The translations under genes were made by a program, and so were the position numbers. DNA of 57,865 bases from Paenirhizobium naphthalenivorans (GTDB lineage: Bacteria > Pseudomonadota > Alphaproteobacteria > Rhizobiales > Rhizobiaceae): assembly GCF_007992095.1 (NCBI RefSeq), contig NZ_BJZP01000027.1, positions 1 through 57,865 on the forward strand. The letters run 5' to 3'. The notes beneath the pieces were generated by a model. The model saw nothing but the letters and a program-made list of their open reading frames with translations. It did no database searches and was not told the origin of the DNA. Numbering within the stretch: position 1 is the stretch's first letter; the number at the start of each line of letters is the position of its first letter. Positions 26,301 to 33,593 of the stretch are shown here, one piece after another.

Positions 26301-26971
26301 GCATGGACGCCCATATGCTCGGTCGGCGCGATCTCAAGCCCGCGCTCCATGTGCGAACGATGGTCGATCCGGATATCAAGCCCGGCCATCGCCAGCCGCT
26401 CGTTGGCGATCCCCTCCCACCTCTGGCGAAGGTCGCGGAGCTGCATATCGGTCGTCGGCAGGTCGTGCGCCAAGAGCCATTTGTTTTCGCGCTCAAGATA
26501 GGTCTTCTCGCCTAAGCCGTCCCCCGTCACCTGCCGCGTCGTCATCATCACATGCGCATGATGATTGCGAACGTCGCTCGCATCGTGCGGTGCGTGAATG
26601 GCGAAGTCCACGGCAGCGCCGTAGCGGTCGGCCAGCTCCTGCGCGAACTCTCGGCTGGCCTCTAGCCGTTCCTCGGCCGAAAGCTCGTGCGGCAAGGCAA
26701 TCTCGAATTCGCGGGCAACGCGGGCGTCCTTCCGCTTCTCGGCAAACTCGGCGGCGTTCCACAAGTCCGACCGATCCCGCGCCCAATCGGCCGAAACACC
26801 TTGCGGCAAGACGATCTCCGCATGTTCCACGCCCTGCTTGGCCGTGTAGTCATGCGTGATTCCGTCGCGCTCGTTGGTCAGCTTCTCCCCGGCACGATAA
26901 GCCATCGAGGCGACGGCGCTACGGCCGCTCGCTCTCGAAACTGGCTTCATGCTCAAATGGTAGATTGCCAA
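23372..26971 (-). CDS. traA: Ti-type conjugative relaxase/helicase TraA
   Basis: About 1199 residues combining a MobA/MobL-type relaxase with a RecD/TraI-like helicase. The relaxase opens with AIYHLSMKPVSRASGRSAVA and has the metal-binding cluster NHHAHVMMTTRQV at about 145-160. The helicase has Walker A VVGYAGAGKSTML (about 410) and Walker B DVFVIDEAGM. The long charged C-terminus is probably helical. It nicks one strand at oriT, stays bound and unwinds the plasmid during transfer. The start is taken as TTG at 26,971, preceded by GAGGA at good spacing; the first ATG (26,950) lies inside the conserved relaxase start, and the ORF extension to 27,070 would overlap oriT. Transcribed away from oriT. 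Confidence 0.92.
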   Translation of the reverse strand: MAIYHLSMKPVSRASGRSAVASMAYRAGEKLTNERDGITHDYTAKQGVEHAEIVLPQGVSADWARDRSDLWNAAEFAEKRKDARVAREFEIALPHELSAEERLEASREFAQELADRYGAAVDFAIHAPHDASDVRNHHAHVMMTTRQVTGDGLGEKTYLERENKWLLAHDLPTTDMQLRDLRQRWEGIANERLAMAGLDIRIDHRSHMERGLEIAPTEHMGVHATQMERRGLDVSRARLDEEAARRNAELIREKPEQVLTLITGEKSVFDRHDVARALHRYINDDPQEFQSAFAKVMASPALVELQAERADPATGEIELARYSTREMVEIESGMIESAQRMHGAHGHGVDRRHVERAIERQDAAIQRSAGDASARLSDEQRRAIEHITGPERIAAVVGYAGAGKSTMLAAAREAWEAEGYQVHGAALSGKAAEGLEESSGIQSRTLASWSRGWENDRGTIGRGDVFVIDEAGMVGSRQLARFVGEAEARGAKIVLVGDHEQLQAIGAGAPFRAITEEIGHAELSEIRRQRVDWQREASVDFATHRTAEGLAAYRDHGNISFAESGEDARGQIVRDYLADRDERPEGTRVAMAHRRADVRAINDAIRTELQDRGELAQGEDAGALTFQTNDGKREFAPGDRIVFLENNRDLGVKNGMLGTVEHVEPGRIIATLDGRERSVFVPMGDYQAIDHGYATTIHKNQGATVDRAYVMASGTMDRHLTYVAMTRHRDGVQLYAAQDEFTNAGRLVEHGAAPFEHDPQKSGSYFVTLENDKGEQRTLWGVDLERAMKEAAPEIGEKIGLQHEGSTPVTLPDGTQTHRNTWKVQDAGELAYSQLERRLSRSGVKETTLDYTRDFAERRGIAEQMGVRSEIEIPAERAGLRAERESTAEDHALDRRSSQKIRADLAQDLRADPREDLAGDRQQRQRPFEGLKLGRGAAAEGPQQDRADENGPQIDQKRPQQAEKQRRGMFAGLKLNAHPAPSQERGERPEREGSLRPAPAPDRLAERARGQSPLEQAVDRYSRAYESVAQHRREGLPVLDMQRQEMRDAGQQLDQVRDGMKDLMRSTLQNDPATARAMTELSGRERVAHVIDGMKRENAALQDPNVRAERFVERWQELQGQRRELRGWQHDDARAKVESQMSGLAKSLERDPQAESIVRNRSRELGIGQELRRDQSIARELQDEMTRGHRLSRGIGMER

Positions 26972-27002
26972 CTTGTTTCCTCGATCCCGTTTCAAGGTTT
27001 CC

Positions 27003-27060
27003 CGCCAGCCTACAAGCTGGCGGCGCGCTGAGTTACGCAGTAACTCGTAAGTGCGCCCTT
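27003..27060. other. Candidate origin of transfer (oriT) with RSF1010-type nic motif
   Basis: In the 276-bp gap between traA and the divergent small genes there are two hairpins followed by a nic-like motif. CGCCAGC-N6-GCTGGCG spans 27003-27022. The perfect palindrome GAGTTAC-GCA-GTAACTC spans 27030-27046. One base later comes TAAGTGCGCCCTT (27048-27060). From established knowledge, TAAGTGCGCCCT is the core nic sequence of RSF1010/Ti-type oriTs, just 3' of a hairpin as here. Location beside the relaxase supports the call. Confidence 0.8.
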
Positions 27061-27247
27061 CTAAACTCAATCGCTACGCTCTTTCGTCGCTAGGTGTGGC
27101 GCTTGCGGCAACGCTAGCGCAAGAAAAGGTGAGGCCGGATTGTGCTACAAATGCAAGGAATTTTCAAGGCTACAATGCAAACAGCTTGAGCAACACTCAT
27201 GTTCGGTTACACTGCAAACAAACTGACAACGACAGAAGGGTTTTCCT

Positions 27248-27439
27248 ATGGCGGAAGAAAGAAATCAGACTCTCGATGCCGCGCTCGCTCTCGATGATGG
27301 CTTGATGCACGTTCGGCCAAAACCTGTTATCGACAACAGTTCAGGCGTGTCTGGTATTCCGGAGGATGTAACAGAAGTTCCTGATGATCGCGATACATCG
27401 GCGCAACGGACAGCGCACGCGCGTAAGGCAGAAGCATGA
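27248..27439 (+). CDS. Small hypothetical protein, first gene of the traD-traG operon
   Basis: A 63-residue acidic/polar protein (MAEERNQTLDAALALDDGLM..) with no family I recognise. An AGAAGG ribosome site lies about 8 nt before the ATG, and its stop overlaps the next start (ATGA at 27,436). Its place between oriT and traD suggests a role in transfer or its control, but nothing in the sequence proves this. Confidence 0.5.
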   Translation: MAEERNQTLDAALALDDGLMHVRPKPVIDNSSGVSGIPEDVTEVPDDRDTSAQRTAHARKAEA

Positions 27440-27654
27440 GGGATAGTGAGGACGGCGTTCAGGAGATTAGAAGTGGTGTGGGAGTGATCTACACGCCGGA
27501 CATGCCGGTCGATATTATTGAGAGCATTGCCACCCTCATCAGGGCGCGGCCCGACATTCATTCTATCATGGTTCGCGATGTGGATGGCAACGAGATGACA
27601 GCCTTTAGAGGCAAGTTACCGGAAAGAGATATGGCATGGCCCGAAAAACCATAG
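27436..27654 (+). CDS. Small hypothetical protein upstream of traD
   Basis: A 72-residue protein overlapping the previous gene by 4 nt and traD by 19 nt, so translation is probably coupled. It contains VIYTPDMPVDIIESIATLIR and a short alternating segment SIMVRDVDGNEM. I do not recognise a family. It is not the Ti-plasmid TraC, which usually occupies this position. Confidence 0.55.
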   Translation: MRDSEDGVQEIRSGVGVIYTPDMPVDIIESIATLIRARPDIHSIMVRDVDGNEMTAFRGKLPERDMAWPEKP

Positions 27655-27938
27655 AACAACGATTGGCTCAACTCGACGCCCAACGCGCCTCCCTGAAAGC
27701 GCGCCTCGGCAAACAGGAACGTGCCAACGATACACGCCGTAAGGTGCTGCTCGGCGCGCTCGTCCTGCATCGCCTCGAAAGCGGAAAGGATGAATTTTCT
27801 CGGAACCTGGGCGAGTGGCTCCGCCGGGAGCTGCCCGGCTTCCTGACGCGCGACGGCGACAAGGAGCTCTTTGCCGATCTGATCGGCAAGACGGCCGATG
27901 CACAAACGGCGGGGAGCGCCGGCGAGGCAACATCGTGA
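27636..27938 (+). CDS. traD: Conjugal transfer protein TraD (Ti type)
   Basis: A 100-residue protein with the Ti-type TraD pattern: an N-terminal MARKTIEQRLAQLDAQRASL helix, ARLGKQERANDTRRKVLLGA and a hydrophobic LVLHRLES stretch. The ERxxDTRRKxLLGA motif is the family signature. It probably works with TraA and TraG at the relaxosome. The TGA at 27,936 overlaps the GTG start of traG by 4 nt. Length is normal for the family. Confidence 0.8.
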   Translation: MARKTIEQRLAQLDAQRASLKARLGKQERANDTRRKVLLGALVLHRLESGKDEFSRNLGEWLRRELPGFLTRDGDKELFADLIGKTADAQTAGSAGEATS

Positions 27939-29149
27939 ACCGGGCAACGCTCGCATGGGGCGCTTTCAAGAATATGCTGCGCACCGCCGCGCATGATCCT
28001 GTATGGGCTTTTGCCTCCCTGATAACTCTGCCGTTCCGCATCTGGCAAACGGTGCTGCGCGTTCTGTTTATCCTCATCGTTGCGCTTTTCGTCGTTGGTA
28101 TGGGTGGCCGGTTTGCGCTTAACGATCTCGGCTATGGTCCCGGCACGATTCCCTTCATCGCGCTCGATCTCGTCACGCTGTTGGTGCTGGCCGCCATCGT
28201 CTTCCGCGTCATCACCAATCCGCTGATTATCCATTTCGGGAACATGGAAGGCGAAACCCACGGCTCGGCCCGCTTCGCTACCGACAAGGAAATGGCTCCC
28301 CTCGCCCGCGCCGATACCGGCTTGCTGATCGGCCGGGACGCCAAAACGGGAAAGCTCCTGCGCTATGACGGCCCGGCCCATCTGCTGACGATGGCCCCGA
28401 CGCGCACCGGCAAGGGGGTGGGAACCATCATCCCGAATCTGCTCACCGCCGACCGCTCCGTGATCTGCTCGGCCGCGCAGCGCCATACCCATTTCCTCGA
28501 CAGCCCGCGCATGGTCGCAGTCCTCGGCCGCTCCGATTTCCGCTTTGCCGATCTCAAGCGCCGCAACGTCTCGGTGTTCCTCGTCCTGCCGCCCGATCGC
28601 CTGTCCACCTATTCGCGCTGGCTGCGCCTGCTCGTCGCGCAAAGCCTCACCGACATGGCCCGCGATCCCGCCAAGCCGGCCGTGCCGGTCCTCTATCTGC
28701 TCGATGAATTCGCCGCCCTCGGCCACCTGGCCCCCGTCGAGCGCGCAATGGGCCTCATGGCCGGCTACGGCGTCCAGCTCTGGCCGATCCTGCAAGACGT
28801 TCACCAGCTCCGCGCCACCTACGGCCAGCGCGCCGGCACATTCCTGTCGAACGCCGGCGTCCTACAGGTCTTCGGCGTCAACGATCACGATAGCGCCCGC
28901 CTCGTCTCCGATCTGCTCGGGCAAGAGACGGTCGTGTTCCAGACCATGAGCCGCGCCCTCGATGCCGAAAAGACCGGCATTACCTACGGCGAGCAACACA
29001 CCGCCCGGCCGCTGCTGACCCCCGATGAAGTCCGCAACCTGCCGCAAAATCTCGAATTGCTGTTCCTGGCCGGGCAACGGCCCGTCGTCGCCGGCGAGCT
29101 CGCCTATTACGCCGATGCGGAGTTCAGGGGGCTATATGACGCTCCCTGA
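27935..29149 (+). CDS. traG: Type IV coupling protein TraG with internal in-frame deletion
   Basis: A 404-residue VirD4/TraG-type ATPase that would link the relaxosome to the secretion channel. Two membrane segments lie at about 40-55 and 71-92. Walker A is APTRTGKGVGT (154-164) and Walker B is VLYLLDEFAALGH (252-264). The SVIC at 175-178 is followed directly by SAAQRHTHFLDS. In relatives more than 100 residues separate these blocks, starting with the conserved IDPKGE element. That stretch is missing here without a frameshift, so the ATPase is probably crippled. The GTG start overlaps traD; the 3' end overlaps the MNT-HEPN gene by 14 nt. Confidence 0.85.
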   Translation: MNRATLAWGAFKNMLRTAAHDPVWAFASLITLPFRIWQTVLRVLFILIVALFVVGMGGRFALNDLGYGPGTIPFIALDLVTLLVLAAIVFRVITNPLIIHFGNMEGETHGSARFATDKEMAPLARADTGLLIGRDAKTGKLLRYDGPAHLLTMAPTRTGKGVGTIIPNLLTADRSVICSAAQRHTHFLDSPRMVAVLGRSDFRFADLKRRNVSVFLVLPPDRLSTYSRWLRLLVAQSLTDMARDPAKPAVPVLYLLDEFAALGHLAPVERAMGLMAGYGVQLWPILQDVHQLRATYGQRAGTFLSNAGVLQVFGVNDHDSARLVSDLLGQETVVFQTMSRALDAEKTGITYGEQHTARPLLTPDEVRNLPQNLELLFLAGQRPVVAGELAYYADAEFRGLYDAP

Positions 29150-30308
29150 AAGCCTCGCCCGTCTGCCTGACAGAAAGCGGCGCGAACTGGAACGGGTCGC
29201 CGCGATCCTGTTCGATGAATTTGAGGACGCCCTAAAAACCAAGCTCTCCGATAAGGGTAAGCGTGGCCGCATCCTCAAGCTGATCCTGTTCGGTTCCTAT
29301 GCGCGCGGCGATTGGGTCGAGGACCGCAAGAGCGGCTATCGCTCGGACTATGATTTACTCGTCGTCGTCAACTACGACAGCTTTGCGGAACAGCATGAAG
29401 CCTGGGAAAAGGCCGCTGAACGCTTCCTGCAGGAGCTGACCGTGACAAAGCACCTGGCAACGCCGGTCAGCTTCATCGTCCATTCCCTCCACGATGTGAA
29501 CGACCAGCTCGCCCACGGCCGCCCTTTCTTCGTGGACATAGCCCGCGACGGCCTCGTGATCTATGAAGCGCCCGGCTTCCCGCTCATTGAACCTAAACCG
29601 TTAGCGCCGGAGGTTGCTAAAGCCGAAGCGCGCCGACATTTCGACCACTGGTTTCCGGGCGCAGACCGCTTCCTGAAACTCGCCACGGTCGCGATAGATG
29701 ACGGGTTCCGGAATGAGGCCGCGTTTCTGCTGCATCAAACCGCCGAACGGCTCTATCATTGCATCCTGCTCGTCCTGGCGCTCTACTCTCCTAAGTCCCA
29801 CCGGCTTACCTTCCTGCGTTCCCAGGCTGAACGCCTTGCCCCGCAGCTCATCGCCGCGTGGCCGCGCGACAAGAAATTCGCCCGGCGCTGCTTTACCCGC
29901 CTCGATCGTGCCTATGTCGATGCCCGCTATTCGCCGGCCTATGAAATCACCGGCGAGGAACTGGCCTGGCTGCTCGACCGCGTGAAGGCGCTGCAAGAGG
30001 CCGTCGCCGCGATCTGCGCCGAACGCCTCGCCCCCGAAGGGCAGGCCGCAACATGGACCTATGACAACATCGTCGCGGCACAAATCGCCATCGGGATTCT
30101 GAACCAGGCGCGCGGGATGATCTCGGCCCGCCTCCACGAAATCAAGGACACGAACCCCGCCCTAGCCAAGACATTGCGCGACAAACGGCGCGAGCTGCTG
30201 GCGCTGCAAGAAACGATCAATCCCGATGATCCGGACACGGCCAAGGCGATCACCGCGACATGGGGGCCGCGCGTCAAGGATGACGCCCGGTTCTGGCTGG
30301 AGCTGTAG
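29136..30308 (+). CDS. Nucleotidyltransferase-HEPN fusion protein (MntA-HepT-like)
   Basis: A 390-residue protein joining a minimal nucleotidyltransferase domain (about residues 45-150) to a HEPN domain (about 200-320). The nucleotidyltransferase motif is LFGSYARGDWVED..SDYDLLVVV, with GS at 53-54 and the DxD pair at 71 and 73. The HEPN part includes NEAAFLLHQTAERLYHCILL and LDRAYVDARYSPAY. In related two-gene systems HEPN is an RNase toxin and MNT an antitoxin that AMPylates it; here both are in one chain. A C-terminal helical extension (about 325-390) is unassigned. It overlaps traG by 14 nt with a GGGGG ribosome site, so it is expressed with the tra genes. Confidence 0.8.
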   Translation: MTLPESLARLPDRKRRELERVAAILFDEFEDALKTKLSDKGKRGRILKLILFGSYARGDWVEDRKSGYRSDYDLLVVVNYDSFAEQHEAWEKAAERFLQELTVTKHLATPVSFIVHSLHDVNDQLAHGRPFFVDIARDGLVIYEAPGFPLIEPKPLAPEVAKAEARRHFDHWFPGADRFLKLATVAIDDGFRNEAAFLLHQTAERLYHCILLVLALYSPKSHRLTFLRSQAERLAPQLIAAWPRDKKFARRCFTRLDRAYVDARYSPAYEITGEELAWLLDRVKALQEAVAAICAERLAPEGQAATWTYDNIVAAQIAIGILNQARGMISARLHEIKDTNPALAKTLRDKRRELLALQETINPDDPDTAKAITATWGPRVKDDARFWLEL

Positions 30309-30345
30309 CCCCTACCCTCGGCGTGACTCTGGAGTGAGATGCGGT

Positions 30346-30365
30346 CCCGGCGCTGCGCGCCGGGG
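30346..30365. terminator. Hairpin after the MNT-HEPN gene
   Basis: CCCGGCGC with GCGCCGGG pairs around a very short loop, followed by GCTTTG. It lies 38 nt after the stop of the preceding gene and could end the tra operon. The rest of 30,309-30,584 is GC-rich and holds no gene I can support. Confidence 0.45.
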
Positions 30366-30584
30366 CTTTGTCACTGGCGGCCCTCCGGTCACTTCGGCGC
30401 AATGGGGAAGCGCGTTCCCTCCGGTCCGGTCGCGGCTTTCGCCGCTCGGCACGACGATCAGCCCCCGGCCGGCCCGCTCTTATCATATTGGGCCGTAGGG
30501 ACGGCCGGGGCGGGTTACAGGCATGCGCCTGTGCAAATTGCACTAGAACACCTCGCCCTCTTGACTGTCGGATTACCGACGAGC

Positions 30585-30866
30585 CTATGCGGCCTCGGCA
30601 ATATCGAGCCGCACCGCAAGCCCGGCCTGGGTGGCTAGATTAATCAGCGTATCGAGGCTGAAATTCGTGATCCGGCCGCGCAGCAGGTCGTTAAGCCGGG
30701 GCTGCGTGATCCCGAGACGCCGTGCCGCTTCGGCCTGGGTGACGCCCCAACTCCGTACCCGCTGCTCAACGGCAATCAACAGATTGGAACGCATGGTCAT
30801 GTTCGCGGCCTCGGCCGGCGTATCTTCCAGTGCATCCCATACATTCGCAAAGCTCTGACGTTTCAT
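30585..30866 (-). CDS. XRE-family antitoxin (HigA-like)
   Basis: A 93-residue protein with a helix-turn-helix at about residues 38-75 (WGVTQAEAARRLGITQPRLN followed by DLLRGRITNFSLDTL), the HTH_37/XRE layout seen in antitoxins paired with Gp49-like toxins. It would neutralise the toxin and repress the pair. The ATG at 30,866 has a GGAGG ribosome site and lies 13 nt after the toxin stop, so the order is toxin then antitoxin, as in higBA. Confidence 0.85.
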   Translation of the reverse strand: MKRQSFANVWDALEDTPAEAANMTMRSNLLIAVEQRVRSWGVTQAEAARRLGITQPRLNDLLRGRITNFSLDTLINLATQAGLAVRLDIAEAA

Positions 30867-30879
30867 TGTCACGCCTCCG

Positions 30880-31200
30880 CTAGATTTGCCGCAACCGGGT
30901 CGCGGCTAGGTCCAAATCTCGTTTCGCTGTCTGCTGCGTCTTCTTCTGGAAGGCGTGCAGCACATAGACGGCATCCTCTATCTTAGCGATGTAGAGCACC
31001 CGGAAGGCTCCGGCCTCGTCGCGGATGCGGATTTCCCGCACCCCCTGCCCTACGCTCACCATCGGCTTCCAGTCGCTTGGTTCAAAACCCTGCTGAACCT
31101 TGTGAAGCTGGACACCGGCCTCTTTCCGCGCCGTCTCGGGAAACTCCCGCAACTGCTCAAGGGAATCCCCGAGAAATTCGAGCCGCTTCATGTCAGCCAT
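30880..31200 (-). CDS. RelE/HigB-type toxin (Gp49-like)
   Basis: A 106-residue protein of the phage-derived Gp49-like/HigB family. It shows KRLEFLGDSLEQLREFPETA, GVREIRIRDEAGAFRVLYIA and VYVLHAFQKKTQQTAKRDLD. The REIRI..FRVLY and LHAFQKKTQ..P/A blocks are the usual signature of these ribosome-dependent mRNA interferases. Together with the downstream antitoxin it forms a plasmid addiction module, located directly after the par genes on the same strand. Confidence 0.87.
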   Translation of the reverse strand: MADMKRLEFLGDSLEQLREFPETARKEAGVQLHKVQQGFEPSDWKPMVSVGQGVREIRIRDEAGAFRVLYIAKIEDAVYVLHAFQKKTQQTAKRDLDLAATRLRQI

Positions 31201-31244
31201 GAATCCCGTATATCAAAATTTGTATAAGCGAACAAGCGAAACCG

Positions 31245-31574
31245 CTACTGCTCGCCTTCGCCAAGTGCGCTCATTGCCCGCTCGATCGTCTCGGCAAGCG
31301 TGATCTCGTGGCGGTCGGCATAGGTATAGATCGCCTCGATAGTGTCGGCCCTCAGCCGGGTTGCGAACTGTTCCGTGCGGCCTGTCTTGCGCCGAGTACG
31401 GCGCGGGGGTCGCCCAGGAGAAGACGGCAATAGCTCGGCGGCTTTCGGAGTTTCGCGGAAACCCGCAGCGCGGGCGGCGGCCTTGACCGCGTTCGGATCA
31501 ACGGGCGGCACTGGCGGCGTGTTGAGTTCCTCGCCAAAGTCGAGCGTTGCGCGTTTCTTGTCATCGGCAGTCAT
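31245..31574 (-). CDS. Small ParA partner protein (putative centromere-binding)
   Basis: A 109-residue protein overlapping the parA stop by 4 nt (ATGA). The N-terminal half is basic and proline-rich (SPGRPPRRTRRKTGRTEQF). The C-terminal half (FATRLRADTIEAIYTYADRH, then ITLAETIERAMSAL) looks like a ribbon-helix-helix or related DNA-binding fold. Small proteins of this kind serve as the ParB of type Ib-like partition systems. The role is inferred from position and composition. Confidence 0.6.
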   Translation of the reverse strand: MTADDKKRATLDFGEELNTPPVPPVDPNAVKAAARAAGFRETPKAAELLPSSPGRPPRRTRRKTGRTEQFATRLRADTIEAIYTYADRHEITLAETIERAMSALGEGEQ

Positions 31575-32245
31575 GCTGCGTTCCCTCCCCTAATGGCGTT
31601 GATGACGGCTTGCGCATATTCGCGGGCGTTTTCCTTGGCTGTCTCCAGTCCGGACACATCGGCCGTTTCCAGCTCGTGCAGCGTGCCGCCCAAGGAAAAC
31701 AAGGTCCGATAGGCCGCCCTGTCGATCAAAGTCGCCGGCAGCACCGGGACCGCAGCGCCGGTAAACTGCCGCTCTATGTCGCGTGCCGTCCGCTCGCGGA
31801 TCGCGGGCGGCACGCGGGTAAAGAACACGCGATATGGAATTTCCCGGTTCGCCACCTTCCACATTTGGCGCACCAGCTTGACCGATTTCGCGGCCTCGGC
31901 TGCGTCGAGAACCGAGCTTTGCAACGGAATCAGAACCAAATCCGACCGGGCGACTGCGAAGCCGACGCGATCGGTCGCGGTCCCTTCTAAGTCAACTATG
32001 ACGAAATCGGCGTCAGTGCGGGCATCCTCGATCGTGTCTATGATTGTTTCGGCCGAGTCATCGACTATGAGCCGAAGGGATTCCGGAACCGGGCGAAGCT
32101 GCGACCAGGCTACAAGGGGCCTGTTGGGGTCCGCGTCGATCAACGCGACCTTGCGACCCGCCGCGACTAGCTCGCCGGCGAGGACAACGGCCGAAGTCGT
32201 TTTGCCAACCCCGCCTTTGCTCGAAACAAATGATATGACCGCCAT
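31571..32245 (-). CDS. parA: ParA-family partition ATPase
   Basis: A 224-residue deviant-Walker ATPase of the short ParA/VirC1-like type, with no N-terminal helix-turn-helix. It begins MAVISFVSSKGGVGKTTSAV, with the Walker A at about residues 10-16. It continues ALIDADPNRPLVAWSQLRPV and FVIVDLEGTATDRVGFAVAR. It would segregate plasmid copies together with the downstream small partner and a centromere, probably the repeats just upstream. The ATG at 32,245 was chosen over 32,260 because the fold starts there. Confidence 0.9.
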   Translation of the reverse strand: MAVISFVSSKGGVGKTTSAVVLAGELVAAGRKVALIDADPNRPLVAWSQLRPVPESLRLIVDDSAETIIDTIEDARTDADFVIVDLEGTATDRVGFAVARSDLVLIPLQSSVLDAAEAAKSVKLVRQMWKVANREIPYRVFFTRVPPAIRERTARDIERQFTGAAVPVLPATLIDRAAYRTLFSLGGTLHELETADVSGLETAKENAREYAQAVINAIRGGNAA

Positions 32246-32297
32246 GCGACCTCCGCTCATCTAATTACCAGCAGCATGTTAGCTGCGGGCACTTTAT

Positions 32298-32358
32298 AAG
32301 CGGTTAAACAGCCGCTTGCAATCTTATTGTAAATTGCTAGCCGCTAGTAAACAGCTAG
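32298..32358. promoter_or_regulatory. Repeat-rich region upstream of parA (candidate parS/operator)
   Basis: This AT-rich stretch between parA and the rep gene has several short repeats. AAGCGG-N8-CCGCTT spans 32298-32317. TAAACAGC is repeated directly at 32305 and 32348. GCTAG occurs three times at 32336, 32343 and 32354. Such repeats next to a short parA are typical of centromere and autorepression sites. Assignment is by position only. Confidence 0.45.
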
Positions 32359-32457
32359 CTTCTTTAGGCGCAGCTCTCGCCTTTTCTTTCTCTCGAAAGC
32401 CCATGTGACATTGGCCGCAGGCGAGGCGGTTGGTGATTTTGCTCTGAGTGTGTCGGG

Positions 32458-32510
32458 CCGGACCGCTTCTTACGCGGTCCGGAACCGCCGCAGGGCCGCG
32501 TGAGCGGCCC
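32458..32510. terminator. Tandem hairpins downstream of the rep gene
   Basis: Two strong stems: CCGGACCGC-N7-GCGGTCCGG (32458-32482) and GGGCCGC-GTGA-GCGGCCC (32493-32510). They follow the minus-strand rep gene stop at 32,527. No clear T-run is present, so termination efficiency is uncertain; a replication-control role is another option. Confidence 0.45.
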
Positions 32511-32526
32511 GAACAGCGGCGTCCGC

Positions 32527-33405
32527 TTATGTTTTCACATAGAGAATAGAACTAGAGGGGGATTCAGTCTGGTTATCGGACTCACGTTTCATGAAGGTCT
32601 TTGCCATCCTCACAAGGGTCTGCCCGAGCGGGCTATCGCCGGCGTCGAGCTGCGTTCGCTCGTCGAGGGGCAGGGCCGTCCTGTAGGCGTCGATTGCCTC
32701 GGCCCAGGTCCGTTGATCCTGTCCATGATCCGCAGGCGGGGGAGGGGCCTTGCCGAACCGGCCAAGGAACTGCCGGGCCTTTTCCGGCAGGGACAGGCGA
32801 TAGGCATTGCTCGCCTGCTGCACCCGGGGGCCGCGCCCCTCGTTCCCGGTCGGCTCGTAACGCCGCAGCCAGTCGATGAAGCCATGCGCCCGCAGGTTCT
32901 TCAGCGCTCGCACGATCGTATCGCGTGAGCGGCCCAGGCGATCCATGATTGTGGTGATTGACGGCTCCAGCCGGCCGGTGCGGAAGTCGATCAGATTGAC
33001 GAACAGCCGTAGCACGTCGAGCGCCACCGATCCGAGCGGGCCGCTGCGCTCGCCCTTCTCGTGCAAGCCGGCCTCGTTGTAGATTTCGGCCGCCTTCAAG
33101 ATCGCCTGCACGTCCTTGCGCGTCGTCGCCTGCCAGATACGGCCCTCCGATCGCCCCTTGAAATAGCTGCGCCGACGAACCGGCGTCGGGCAGCGTGCGG
33201 CCGGGGGAGGCAGGACCAGGCCAAGCGCGGCTTGTCCCGATCCGCGCCATGCGGCCCGGCGCTCCTGGGCGAGCGCGGAGAGCTGGCCGGCGTCTTCCTC
33301 GGAAAGCTGGCCGGCGCTGTAGCGCGTCCAGACCTCCCGCATGATTTCATCAAGCGCGTTCGCACGCGCGCAGCCAATCGCGGCCGCAATTTGCGTCCTC
33401 AACAT
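32527..33405 (-). CDS. Putative plasmid replication initiator (RepA-like, winged helix)
   Basis: A 292-residue protein with a central winged-helix segment at about residues 125-180 (RLEPSITTIMDRLGRSRDTI followed by VRALKNLRAHGFIDWLRRYE). A basic YFKGRSEGRIWQATTRKDV stretch precedes it and the tail is low in conserved features. The DR..RSRDTIVRAL..L..HGFI block resembles helix-turn-helix replication proteins annotated as RepA/replication protein A on small alphaproteobacterial plasmids. Its neighbourhood (parA, partner, addiction module, mobilisation genes, direct upstream repeats) supports a replication role. I cannot confirm this from sequence alone; a plasmid regulator is the alternative. 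Confidence 0.55.
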   Translation of the reverse strand: MLRTQIAAAIGCARANALDEIMREVWTRYSAGQLSEEDAGQLSALAQERRAAWRGSGQAALGLVLPPPAARCPTPVRRRSYFKGRSEGRIWQATTRKDVQAILKAAEIYNEAGLHEKGERSGPLGSVALDVLRLFVNLIDFRTGRLEPSITTIMDRLGRSRDTIVRALKNLRAHGFIDWLRRYEPTGNEGRGPRVQQASNAYRLSLPEKARQFLGRFGKAPPPPADHGQDQRTWAEAIDAYRTALPLDERTQLDAGDSPLGQTLVRMAKTFMKRESDNQTESPSSSILYVKT

Positions 33406-33510
33406 CTGTCCTTCGTCCTTTCATTCGGAGGACATGACGGCGCGGACGGCGGACAAAGATTCCCCGTTCCCGGCGAGACTCACTCTTGCCGGGTGGTTCA
33501 CACTCGACTA

Positions 33511-33539
33511 TGTTAGGGGCTGTTCAGGCGGTCCTAACA
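33511..33539. repeat. Inverted repeat upstream of the rep gene
   Basis: TGTTAGG (33511-33517) and CCTAACA (33533-33539) are separated by 15 nt. They lie about 105 bp before the rep start. The repeat may be an operator, part of an origin, or a stem in the leader. No iteron array is visible. Confidence 0.35.
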
Positions 33540-33558
33540 AAGCCGTTTCCGAAATCCG

Positions 33559-33593
33559 AAAACCCCTTGCCGCTGCTAACGGCTAGGGGTTTT
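33559..33593. terminator. Bidirectional terminator after the RHH gene
   Basis: AAAACCCCT (33559-33567) pairs with AGGGGTTTT (33585-33593), with an inner GCCG/CGGC stem. Runs of A and T flank the stem on the two strands. It ends directly at the stop of the minus-strand ribbon-helix-helix gene. Confidence 0.75.
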
